DNA of 64,000 bases from Tretioscincus oriximinensis (Eukaryota; Chordata; Lepidosauria; Squamata; Gymnophthalmidae), in contig JAJVDF010000139.1 in assembly GCA_022410635.1 (NCBI GenBank), forward strand, positions 1,066,623 to 1,130,622. Direction: 5' to 3'. The position numbers and the translations under genes were made by a program. This document shows positions 10,101 through 23,300 of the stretch, in pieces. How positions within the stretch are numbered: position 1 is the stretch's first letter; every line of letters begins with the position of its first letter. The notes beneath the pieces were generated by a model that searched no databases, was not told the origin of the DNA, and worked only from the letters and a program-made list of their open reading frames with translations.

Positions 10101-13100
10101 TAGCCTGTAGATGGTCAAGCTCTGTACTGAGATACAGCCCAAAATAAGGCTCAGTGGGGACAGAATTAAAGTAGCTTTTCAATGGTTTCTAGCATTTAAA
10201 ATTGTATTAAAGTCATTTTTGCAATGTTTTCTGGCATTTAAAAGTGTGTTACTGTGATAACTTACTTAAGTCAGTTTTTGCATTGGTTTCAGTATAACGA
10301 AGTTTCATTAAAACATACACATTTTTCTGGTTTCTTGGAGTTTGTTATAAAGAGGTTCACCTGTATGCAATTTACAATAATATATTGTCAAAAATCCCTG
10401 GCATTATTATTTCTGTTCTTTGACAAGGAAATGGGATGCATCTGAATGGGAACTGTGTCCCCTCCCTCTTTTATACTGTTCACACATGTAACTGTTTTGG
10501 GGGATAAAGAAACATAAATATATAATGTATTAATTTTGTCCTGGTTTCAGTGAATCTTACCTATAAATTTCTACACACTGGAAATAAGGCACGTTTGATA
10601 TGCCTTTTCATTTCCCCTCCTATATTTCAGGAACCAGACAACTGGGAGATTATAGAAGGCCTGAAAATTGGCCAGACTCATGTTCAGAAGCCAGACAAAC
10701 ATGAAGGATTCATGCTGAAGAAAAGAAAATGGCCTTTGAAAGGTTGGCACAAGGTAAAACATCCATAAAATTCTTAACTAACCATTGGAGTTGATTGTGA
10801 TTCTGTCACAAAATCGCTTTTAATTCTTCTTCCAAAGCATGAGTGCGATCTGTTGTTATTCTTCCCTGCTTTAGTTCAGAGAGAAACTGGATTAAGCTCA
10901 TTCTTTAGGACTGAAGTAGGATTGAAAGTAATCGTGTAACTAGGGTGATGATTGGTTCTTTATATTCTCAGGTNCTGTCCCCACTGAGCCTCCTACTTGG
11001 CTATATCTCAGAATAGGAGCAAGCCGTCTGCATGCTAGTGTAGGCTATTCTGGAATCGTTGGCCCTGTCGCCCGTGAGCTTTATTCTGGGTTATAGCCAT
11101 CCATCTCTAACGGGNGTTTGCTTACCACGTTATTAAGATGCCTGCACATCTGAGGCAGCTCTATCGTCAGGATATGGAAACACGTGTAAAATCTGACTTC
11201 CATCAAGAACTCACACAGAGGCCATAAACTTAGATCATGAGGCAAGATCCAGGAGGCCCTCGTGGGTCATGGAAGCCTCCAGAGCACCTCTATGCTGCAG
11301 GTTTTATTGACTCCAAACAGAAGGCGTGTACAGGAATAGTGATATCAGAAAGTGGGAGTTCAGAAGGTGTGGTTTGGGGCGGACCGGAGGTGGATCCAGG
11401 TTGTGACACCTGGGTTGACGCGTCTCCCTCCTCCCAAGGGGCGCAGCCTGTGTCAGGAAGTATCCAAATATGGGTATGGTTTGAGCAATACAAGATTGGC
11501 CCTTTAGGCTGCCAGGACCTGTGACCTGTTATTCACCCCAAGGTAAAGGGATGGACAAAAGACTTCCTCTNGACTTTCCAGGNCAATTGACTCATGCCAT
11601 TAAGCCAGNGCTACAGATACAATGGGTGCCCTTTGAGACAATAGGCTAAGGGGAACTGCTAAATGGGACTGCTTCAGGGCAAGAAGAGAGAGATTNCCTC
11701 TCTTGCAACACCCTGTAGAGGAAAATTTTCCCAAAATTTTACATCCAGGCTGCCTGGGCTTCTGGGGACCAGTTCTTGTATATATTTATATCAAATATAT
11801 TTATGCTAATTAATATATCATGTATGGCGAACCCCGACACATGTCAGTGTAGATTATGGCAGGCCCCAGTCTTCACTAGCATGTAGATGACAGTTATATC
11901 TCCTATTCTTAGATATAACCCAGAATAAAGCTCACTGGCGACAGGACCAACAGTGCTTCCATGTCACATGTTGAGTGATGTCTTCTGTGTGCTCCTTTGT
12001 ACCTGACAATATCTTGGTCATGCTGCTAAGTTAAAATAAGGTGCTGTTGAACTAAGAAAGACTGTGCCAAATGTTTTAACTCAGTGTATCCACACCTGTT
12101 TTCTTCTGCATATAATTACAATTTTTGAATCTTCTTTTTTCAAAGGACAGTAGAACCTGATGTCCCTTTCTGGTCAAAATGTTCTAAGGCCAAATTTATT
12201 TTTTTTAAACGTTTTAAGAATATTCTATATATTTTTTGTTGTTGTTGTTAGGCCCACCCCATAACTTTCTAGTAAGGATATAAATTTGTGGCGAGATGTG
12301 AATGGTGTAGCCATTAAGACAGGGGTGGGCAATTATTTTTTCCATGGGGCCACATGAGAAACAGAAAATATTGTGGAGGGCCGGCCAAATGCAGCAAGGA
12401 GGGTGAAGCTAGGGGTCTTGTCCCCACCTCTTCCAGGGCCCCCCCGGGGTTCTCCAAGCGGCANGTCGAGTGAGGCGGCCAGGCAGGGGCTTCAACCCAC
12501 CCAGATAAATGGGCAGGTAGGAAGCGGGGAGCACGTCCCGGCGGCAGCGCCCGCCGGAGCAAATCTCAAAGAGGCAGCGGAGCGTGGAGGAAGGAACCGA
12601 CTCTCACAGCAGGTCCCAGGCGCCCTCCGGGCTCCCCCCTCTGCCCACCCAGCCAGCCCAGAAGAAGAACTTGGTTCGCGCTCTTGCTTGTAGCGGCCAA
12701 TTAGCAGCAGCGCGGCAGCAGGAGGCTGTGAAAGGGCTGCGCTCAGATTTCTTGAGCTTGTTTGGAGAACTTTGCTCAGCTTCTGCGCCTGCAGGAGCGA
12801 AGGGGAGGATGCATTATGAGGAGCCCCCCGTCGCTCCAATTAACGTTACACGGGCCGGTCAGAGCCAATCAAAGGGCCATATGCGGCCCGGGGGCCGTAC
12901 AATGCCCAGGTCTGCATTAAGAGATAGTCTTTCAGCTGACGACACTAAATTTGGCTGACGATACTAAACTGTTCAGGGTAGTGAAAACTGAAAATGACTG
13001 TAAGGCACTCCAGAGTAATCTACTGAAATTGAGTGAGTGGGCATCAAAGTGGCAAATGCACTTCAATTTAAGCAAGTGCAAGGTCATGCACATTGGGGCA

Positions 13101-16100
13101 AAGAACCCCAACTACTCCTACCACCTGATGGGAACTACGCTTTCTGTAACTGAGCAAGAAAAGGATCTTGGGGAATGGGTGAACAATTGGATGAAGATGT
13201 CAACCCAGTGTTCAGCAGCAGCAAAAAAGGCAAATTCCATGTTGGGGATAATTAGGAAAGGAATAAAAAACAAGTCAGCAAATGTTGTTTTTCCGCGTTA
13301 TAAATCTGTAGTGAGGCCACATTTGGAATACTGTGTCCAGTTCTGCTCACCACATCTAAAGAGGGATATTGTGGATAAAAGAGGGATATTGTTGCAGAAA
13401 GGGGCAACAAGAATGATCAAGGGTCTGGAGCATCTCCCATATGAAGTCAGGCTGCAACGTCTGGGCCTCTTCAGCCTTGAAAGGCAACGTTTGAGAGATG
13501 ATCTGATTGAAGTGTACAAAATCATGCATGGGATGGAGAGGGTGAATAGAGAAAAATGTTTTCTCTATCACACAATACTAGAACCAGAGGGCACTCCTTG
13601 AAACTGTTGGGCAGAAAAGTGAGAACAGGCAAAGGAATGTATTTTTGGTTGGGATACAAACTCATCTCATGGTGGGACATTAAAACAGTATCAATGATTG
13701 GAAGAGGTAGTGGTAACTAACAGCTTGGACAGTTTCAAGACAGGACTAGACAGGTTTATGGACACCAAGGGTATAAATAGGTACTAGGATGGATGTCTGG
13801 ATGCTGCCTCTGGGATGGAGCAACAGGCAGCACTCCTGAAATACCATTTGTAGGGAGTCATGAACCGGGGCATATTTTGCTTTCCTCTGTTCAGACTGCC
13901 CAGGTGCATCTGGTTGGCATCTGTGTGAGACAGAATGCTGGAGTAGATGGGCTGTGGCCTGATCCAGTATGGCTCTTCTTATGTTCTTATGTTCTCAGAG
14001 ACCTGGTTTCAAGGCCCCTGTCAGCTATGGAGAGGGTTGAGCTCCCTCTACTGGCCTCAGCTCTAGCCAGCTCAGCTANTCGAAAGAAAGTAGATTTATA
14101 ATCTGCATTTCAAATAGATTTATGAGTACCACCACTAATCTGGGGGGGGAGATTGAATAGACGTAATCCTTTGGGAGAAAATTAAACTTGTAAGCTGTTT
14201 TGAGCCTTCAGTGAGAAAACAGGGTATCAAAACCGGATTCTTCTCCTCCTTCTTCAATAAAATAAATAAAGTATCTGACACAATACCTATTTCTGCACTT
14301 GAAAGTTAGACATAATTTAATGACAAAGAATGAAGAATAGAAAATTCCAAATTAAATTTCTTGACTATTGATCTTGACTACCGTTTGAAATTTAAGGATA
14401 ATAGCACTAACATCTTAATAAATCCATAGTAAATTTTATTCAAATTGCCACATGGTAATTTTAACATATAGGTTTACATATGTTAAATTTCATTTCGTTC
14501 TTTACTTGTTTTTCAGCGCTTTTTTGTTTTGGATAATGGAATGTTGAAATATTCAAAGTCACCAATTGAGGTATGTAAATCTTAAGCATTTTATATATTG
14601 CGTTCTGTAGCTGTGGTTCCCAGTGTGGGGCCACGGGGTGTTTGCCTGGAAGGCACATCTTGCTGGTAAGGGGAAATGACGTTATGCGGCACCACGGATC
14701 CAAAATACTGTTTGGGAAGCTTCCCTAAGCCCAACGTCGGTGTCCAACAATGAAGAGCTGTGTTGGCTTCACCAGGGTTTGTAGCTGAACTCAGCTGTCC
14801 AAATGTTGAGAGCTTTTGAATGTGGAAGCTCTGCTGACGATTTCATATATTTACTTATTCATTTATATATATACCCCGGCCTACACCCAAAGGTCTTAAA
14901 GCAGCCAACAATAAATCAACAATACAAAATTGACATATTAAAACAATATCAAAACAGTATTTGAAGGTGGGAAGAAAAATGGGGCACATTTACAGCCAAA
15001 GGTCTGGTTAAAACTGGTCTTGAAAGAGCTGCACTGGCTGCCAGTCCGTTACCGAGCCCAATTCAAGGTGTTGACTTTAACCCATAAGGCCCTAAATAAC
15101 TTGGGCCCCAAATATCTAAAGGAAGGCCTTCTCCTATACCAATCAGCCAATGATTTAAGATCTGCAGGGGAGGACTTCCTGGTTGTATCATCCTTTTCAA
15201 CAGCAAATGGAGAGGGGACCTGGAGTAGGGCCTTCTCGGTGGTTGCCCCAGTCTTTGGAATACGCTCCCCCTCGAGGTGTGTCTATCATCCTTGTATTGT
15301 TTTAGAAGATCTTTGAAGGAGCAGAAGAAGAACTGGGTTCTTATACCCCACTTTTCTCACCTTTCAAAGGTACTCAAAGCAGCTTACAAGGGTATTTTGC
15401 ATGAAGGCTGACATTCTATCTTCCCCACCAGGCTGTGGTGGTTCCCATGTATCTACTTGCTGTCAGTTGCAATTTCTTGCAATTCTTGCTTTCGAATAGT
15501 TGGGTTGGCAAGAGCACATCCGACACAGGGCTGTGAGAGACGGATTCCTTAGCACCTCTTTCACCTGACTTTTGGCTGAAGAAATCCCATTTATCCCCAC
15601 TTTTAAGTGCTGTTTTTATAATGTTTTTAACTTGTTAATTTTGTATTGATGTTTTACACTGTTTTTAATTTGTTAATTTTGTTTTGATATTTTACAGTCA
15701 GCCACTCTGAGACCTTCAGGTGTAGGGCAGGTTATAAGTATAAATAAATAAATAAAATAAAGAGGCGCGTCTTCAAAGATCTCCTAAAAGAATGCACATG
15801 CAATAGCATGTGTAACAACAGTTCGGCATTTGCACAGCAACAGATGTTGTTCTACTTTTAATGTGGATCTAGCTGCTGCGGGCGTAATGTGGGGTCTGCA
15901 GGTAATGCACATCACATTAAAGCACATTAACTTGTGAAGAAGAAGAAGAAAAAGAATGTGTTTTTTTTATACCCCTCTTTTCTCACCTGAAGAGACTTGG
16001 AGCAGCTTGTTGTTTGGCCAAAAATTTACGTCTGTTCATTCTTCTCCACCACGTTGTGGTGGTACCCATTAATGTACTCGCAAATGCTTTCGAACACCTG

Positions 16101-17254
16101 GGTTGGCTGAACCTGAGGCCAGTAGAGGGCGCTCCCCCCTCTTCATGGCTGACAAATGGGCCTTGGATTCAATATCTATGTTGAATCACCTTAAGGCATG
16201 GATAGCTCAGTCGCTTAGGAATTCGTCTCTTGCCTGGGAGATGGGGCTTCGAAGCCCTGTGTGGGATGTGGGGAGGGCTGAGGACCTTCCACTAGCCTGT
16301 AGCTCCAGCCAACCCAGCTATTCGAAAGCATGAATTGCAAGAAATTGCAATTGACTGCAAGTAGATACATGGGAACCACCACAGCCTGGTGGGGAAGATA
16401 GAATGTCAGCCTTCGGGCAAATATATCCTTGTAAGCCGCTTTGAGTCCCTTTGAAAGGTGAGAAAAGCAGGGAATAAGGACCCAGTTCTTCTTCTTCTTC
16501 TTCTTAACCTCTTGCACCACAATGTCTCACAAGAAGTAAACTGTCTACGGAAGCTCAGTCTGCCTACCTTTCTCTTGTTAGTCTCTTAAGTGCCTCAAAG
16601 CTTGCTGGATTTACCACATTAACTAGTATTCTTTAAAGCAGGTACATGCAAAAAAGCCCATCATATATAGCAAGCAGAAATTCATCTAATGCAGAATGAC
16701 CTTTTATCAATAAACACTCACTTCTTCCTTCTAGATATGTATTATTGAATTTTAAATGTTTTTAAATTTTCTTGGAAGTTCCAGCCACCATGTTTTACTT
16801 GACTGAAAAGAGCATTTTTTAATTTTAATTGGTTTACTTTTTAAGTGAAGCTAACAGACACAGAGATGACAAACCACATTTCACTACATAGTTCATTCTA
16901 TGGGAGCCAGTTTGGTGCAATGCTTTGAGTTCTGGACTCTTATCTGAAACTCCCCCTGTTGGATTCCTCACTCCTCTATGAAGCCACCTGGGTGATCTTG
17001 AGCCAACCACAGTCCTTTAGAACTCTCTCAGCCACACCTATTTCACAGGGTGTCTTCTGTGGAGAAAACAACAAAAGCTGTGTGCCCCGCCCTTTTGGTG
17101 AACGGGCCGTTATAAATAAACATTATTATTATTGTTGAGGTTCTTGTTGTTGTCAGTTTATCCAGATAATCAATTTGAAACCTTGTTCCTCCTTCTCAAC
17201 CGTTCTTTCATTTTTACATTTGGAGGTTTAAAACACATTTGCAAAGTTGCCAAC

Positions 17255-17319
<65 letters not shown>

Positions 17320-20300
17320 TTCATCCTTAATCTATTCAGCCTTCAGAGAATTTATAATGTACCGTGTAACTTTCAGAATGTCTTTCCAAATGAAAGAAGA
17401 GATTTCTGTCCATGCGATCCCCCCCCCCCCCATCTTATCCCTTAAATTATTCATCAGGGATATATTTGGATGTCTGATACATCTGAGCATCCCTAAATAG
17501 TAGGTTTCAATTCATGGATGACAAGGCTACAATGACTGTGAAAAGAATAGAAGTGGCATTATCTTGAAAATCAGGTGATGGGGGGTATGAGTTGGTGCAG
17601 TGCCATCTTCCTGGTGGCGTTTACATAATCATTGGGAGACAGGTGGCTACACTAGAAGGTCCACAGCACGAGAGCACTTCTGTCAAACAGAATGGTGAAG
17701 TTGCTAAGAGCCGGTCTTTTAACTGAGAAATCTGGTTTCAAGGCCCTGTTTCGGACGTGGAGAGGGATGAGCACCCACTACTGGCCTTCAGCTCTAGCCA
17801 ACTCAGCTATTTGAAAGAAAGTAAATTTGCAATCTACATTTCAATTAGATAAATAGTACCACCATTAACCTGGTGGGAAAGATAGCCTTCTGGCAAAAAT
17901 TAACCTTGTGAGCCATTCTATGTCTGATATATACAAACCAAATTATTATTATTATTATTATTACTATTATTTATTATTATTATTATTATTATTACTACTA
18001 TTACTACTATTACTATTATTGTTGTTGTTGTTGTTGTTGTTGCTTGTTATTATTACTATTATGATGATGGTGATGATGATGATGCTAAGAAGGTTGCATT
18101 ATTCCTGAATTGTTGATCAACATTTCCTGGCTTGTTGAGCAATGTTTGCTTTTGATTTCTCAGACTCAGAAAGGGAAGGTCCACGGAAGCATAGATGTTG
18201 GCTTATCAGTTATGTCTATTAAAAAGAAAGCTCGTCGAATAGATCTTGACACCGAGGAACACATTTACCATTTGAAGGTAAGGCCACATATCCAAACGTT
18301 TTCTTTTCCAATTTTAAAAGTCAGGTAATATGATGGAACNTAGGTGCTGTTGCTATGTTCTCTCCTCATTCTGATTCTCAGGTAAAATCACAGGATTCCT
18401 TTGATGCTTGGGTATCAAAGCTGCGTCACCACAGATTGTACCGTCAGAATGAGATTGTGCGATCACCGCATGATGCCAGTTTCCACATATTCCCTTCAGC
18501 TTCAACCACTGAGTCTTCACCAGCTGCTAATGTTGGTGTGCTGGATGGCAAGGTATGATTATGATCATTACTAATGGAATAAGCCTGTTCCTTCAGTTTC
18601 ACTCTTCCTGGGAGAGCACGCCGTGGGCTGACCAGATTGCTCCACGGTCTGCATCTGGCCCCAGGGCCTAAGGTTCCTCACCCCTGATTTAGTGCCATCT
18701 GCTGTTGTGGGGGAGGAATTGAAGTGGCCAAGGGGAGGAAGTATGCAAGATCATGGCACAAGCAACAGCTTGGTAGTATGTTAGGGAAACTAGAGCAGAT
18801 AGCTTTGGTGTGGACCTTCAGCTCTTGCCTGTTGCAGAAATATTCGTTTCTGAAGTTACACATATTCGTTTCTGAAGTTACTCCTTAGTTACAAAGACAC
18901 AGATCTCTTTTTCCATCTTCTACTATCCAACTCTACCATTGTGTTCTTATTTTGCCCTTGAATTGCTGTCTAGAATGGTTAGAATATTACAGTATTGATT
19001 GATCAGTTCCTATAAATTCTTTGCCCCTGCTCTCTGTGTGTGGTATGTGTGAGATAGACAGAGAGAAAGAATGGCCACCAGACAAAGTACCAGTCAGAGA
19101 AGACAGGAGAGATCTTCCCTTCCTGCATCTAGAAAAATATGCGTACTCCCCACAGTAGTCCTGTTGCACGATCAAACCCTGAAAATACAACTGGACTATG
19201 GTGAGGAAATGGTCTCAGTACTGGGATAATCGGAATACTGGATAGATATGATGGGGTGGATGACTTGAACAGAAGTAGGAAAGGCATTTAAGGAAATGAT
19301 TCCTGAGAATTAGGGATTGCTTCAAGCCTTCTTAAATATCAGGTGTAACCACTGCCTAAATTTACTGTATTTTCTTGCTACTGTTTATCTTAAGAAATGG
19401 ATAGATGTACAGTACACTGAAAAAAGAAAAGTCAGATATTTAAGTGAAACCTAATGAAACAGCCAAATTTATTTTACTTTTCCCACCCCCCCTTGTTGGA
19501 AAATGTATATCCCTATAATTTTGTACTATTTCCTTCAGGTCCCACAGAGTTCCTTTCCATGGCAAGCACCAATCCCTTCTAGTAACAGTCTACCTGCAAC
19601 ATGCACCACTGGACAAAATAAGGTTGTGGCTTGGCTGCAAGATTCGGAAGAGATGGACAGATGTGCAGAAGGTTAGTCTCTGACCAAATTTCGTTCCCCC
19701 AAGTGTTACGTAATTTCGTTCCCTATGTCAGTACTGAGAGATGCTCCCTAGAAATACATACGATGTGTTGGAATTCACAGTCTGGCATGCAAGCACGTGA
19801 TTGGTTGAATTCAAAACAGCCACAAACGTTCTAAGAGCAGCTATAATAGTTGAGGTTGGGATTTGTCTCAGATGAAAGAACCAGTATGAGTTTCATTCAT
19901 TCTAGGTTGACTAGCCTGATAAACAGATAAAAGGATACTGTCTTTATAAAATATAAAAATACTGTCTACATTACAGAACACTATATATATGTATATACAT
20001 ATATATAGTGTTCTGTAGTGTGTATATATACACTTGTCGATGGTGGCCTTCTATTCTGAGATAGAGTCCAGACAAGGCTCNGTGGGTACAGGGCCCATGG
20101 CGGGAAATACTGCGGTCACTAAAGAGTTTCCTGAAACATTTTCCTGGGGCATTTCAGTAGGGTGTTTTTTTTAAAAAAAAATCCAGTAGATCCTTCTGCT
20201 CATACACATGATGCTTGTTAAATGTCTGCATGGAGTGCTCTTAAATATCACATGGCAGAAGGCGTGATAAAATCTAAGGTTCCTTCTTTCCTCTTTGCAC

Positions 20301-23300
20301 CAGATCTTGCCCACTGTCAGTCAAACCTGGTGGAACTCAGTAAAATCCTACAAAACTTAGAAATACTTCAAAGGACTCAGTCAGCTCCAAGTTTCACAGA
20401 CATGCAGGTAAGTCTGCTTTAAAACCTCACATTAAATAAGGAGTTTGCGTAATGGGTGCTTTGTGCTTGAAAGATGTTGCATAGCTCCTGGAAGAATATT
20501 ATCTGTTGCTAACGTAGTCTTGTGGTTAGAGTGTCAGACTGATATTTTGTAGTCTCCTGCTTTGATTCCACACGCCACCATGAAGTCCGCTGGGTGACCT
20601 TAGGTTATTCACAGTTCTTCAGGGCTCTCTCAGCCCCACCTACTCTACAAGGTGTCTGTTGTGAAGACAAAAGCAGTTATGGAAGCCTCCAGGTTGAGAA
20701 AGGAGGGGTATAAAAAAACAACTCCTCTTTCTCACCTTTCCTCCTAACATTATCAAGTCTTCAAAGGATATTTCTGCATTTGGTGATGTTCTGTACCGCA
20801 CATGCACATTACTGTGGAATATAGAAGGCCACTGCATCCTGCTGACATAGGATTGCTCTGTTTTTGCCCTTCTATTCCAGACTATATGTGCTAAGTACAG
20901 AAAGCCCCAAATACCTTTCTATGTGATGAGGAGTCAAAGCATTTGGTGGTAGAGTGATACAGAGAGAGCGGAGTTCGCAGCCTGTGTGTTGGCTGTGAAT
21001 AGGGATGAGCACCTTCTACTGGACTCAGCTTCAGCCAATTCAGGTGTTCAAAAGCATGTTGCAGTTAGATAAACGTGGTGGGGAAAGACAGAATGTAAGC
21101 TTTTGGGTGGGAAAAAAAGAGCTTATAAGCCACTTTGAGTCCTTTCAGGTGAGAAAAGCAGGGTATAAAGATCGAGATCTTCTTGGATTGTAGGAGAACC
21201 GTAAGTAACGCAACCAGCAGAAGTTGAATATGCTTGCTTAATCGGAATGCTATGTTCCAAAGTTGATTATCTTTGCTCTTTGTATTTTGCTTATGTTAAG
21301 AAACTGCAAATCAGAAACTTAATTTGCCTTTTATCGAATGCTAGTGTAAAGCCCACAAAAATGTGGGTGTGGGCTCACTCACCGTCGGCCTCCGTTGCCT
21401 TGGAGTGGGCTGCGGCAGCTTCTCCGGCACTCCCCTGGTGTGGCAGCTCCCAGCATGGACGTTCCTGGCACGGGAGTCCCCAGGCAGGTAGCACAGGGCA
21501 GGCACGGCTCACATCACCACGTGGGCTGACTCGCATCCACCTCCATGGCTTATGCCGGGATGTATGTTGGCTTTGTCCACCGTTGGAGGTGATAGTTTGG
21601 GTTTTGATGCAGTTGTGTCGTGTAGCAAGCCGATGGCTGTGACACGGATTCGCAATGGATGAACAAAACCATCTAGAATAAAGTGACTTCTCAGCTATGC
21701 TCAGCAGTTTTTCTTACTCTTAAATCTGTCTTGGATGTGCTTGTCGTCTAGGCTTAGCGTTCGTACAAATCTGTTACTTACAAAAAACTAATGGTAAAAT
21801 TCTTGTTACTAACTTTTTGCCGGTGTGTAAGCTTTAACGCAATACTGTGTTGCTTTTCACTGTTTTATTGCATAGGCTAACTGTGTAGATAAGAAAGACA
21901 AACGGGTCACAAGACGATGGAGAACAAAAAGCGTCAGCAAAGATGCTAAAATTCAGCTTCAGGTACTGAGTTCAAGTTTCCTTTTGAACACAGGCAGTGT
22001 ACGCAAAAGAATATAATTTGAAACCTTGCATTTTAGTCCTTAAAGCATTACATCCAACAGGAAAAGATTATTTTTGTATAAAGAAAGAGGTGTGTGAAAT
22101 GTTAACAGGAATCCAGTGAATTTAAGTGTGTTCCAAACCTGTTCTCTCGCATTCAGATTTGCCACACAAATTGCCTTGAAATCAAATTTGCTAGGTGCAT
22201 AAACTTCCTTTGACTGGCTTTAGCAGTCTTACATCAATCACCTCAGGGGTATTTGTCCTTCACTCTCTCTTCTTTACTGCACAAACAAATGATCAAAGCA
22301 CATGCAAGATTTCAAAGAAATAGCCGTGTTAGTTTAGGGGCACAATATCTAGTAAGAGGGGGTCTCAAAGCACCTTATGGTTGGGTGGGCAGCATGAGCT
22401 GCTTGCAGATAAGTCTGTTTCTTCAGATATGTCTCGTAAACTTAAGATAGCCAGGATGAGCTGTCATAGGCCCGATCCCTACATTCTATTTCCTGTGCTT
22501 TGGAGGCAACATTACCTTCTGTCCAGCCTTCCGTAGAGCACAGTAAACGGTCTCCTCATATCATGTGATTTTCACGGCCTCCGAGACGTTACCCAGAATA
22601 AAGTTCTGTGTGGGCCTTCAAGTCCCAGAGACGAATCTCTCCAGAGCTGCTAGTAGCAAACTTTAAAGATTTCATCGGCTCTTGGAGCATAGGGACTGCC
22701 TGGGAACAGTAGGCAAGTTCCCAGGGAATTCTGGGGATTGTAGTTAGGAAAGTGCAACAGTGCCTTCTGGGCTTCTCATTCAAACTAAGGCAGCAGATGA
22801 GTGTAAAATGGAGAGGCGGCCAACATGGGTTTTTTTAAAGTGTTTGCAAAGCGGAGCAAACGGATAGNTGGGGATGTAGCCATAGACAAGTCTACTTCTG
22901 GTGCATCTCATTAACACTGACAAGAAAAGCGAAGGCAGCATAAGCTCTCGCAGACAAGTCTGTTTTTTCAAATGCATCTTATAACACTAAGGGCGGATTC
23001 TCACTGGAGGAAAATACAGGTGTGGATCCTGTGTGAAACCTAAATGTCCATGCTGTGTTTCCTTTTAATCCAAATTCAAGCTGGTTTGGCACTTAAGTGG
23101 ACTCACGATTACTGGATCTTTGCGGTGGGGGGGGCTTCCTCAAAGAACTGGGTTAAAAGTAGGTTTTCTTTTCTCGGTATGGTTTGGGGGCTGTTTGCTG
23201 AGCTTGTGTGAGGAAGGAAAAGGGAAGGGTTGCATGTTCCCTCCTGGCCAGTAGGTATCGTAGGTGTTCCCCTGGTGGGGTGCCTTGGGTGGGCTGAGTG

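Noticed and set aside
12430..12860. CpG island or OSBPL6 promoter
   Set aside because: It is GC-rich but lies between coding exons 3 and 4 and inside a transposon with its own target duplication.
12373..12958. Overlapping frames in a GC-rich stretch
   Set aside because: They lie within a non-autonomous hAT element; GC-rich DNA gives long chance frames, and no domain is seen.
12951..13601. 216-residue frame that could be taken for a host gene
   Set aside because: The wording is CR1 reverse transcriptase, and paralogues occur at 23994 and 29362 in the same window.
17132..18108. Open frames with polyleucine, polyisoleucine or polytyrosine
   Set aside because: They come from the ATT and TTA triplet repeats in intron 4.
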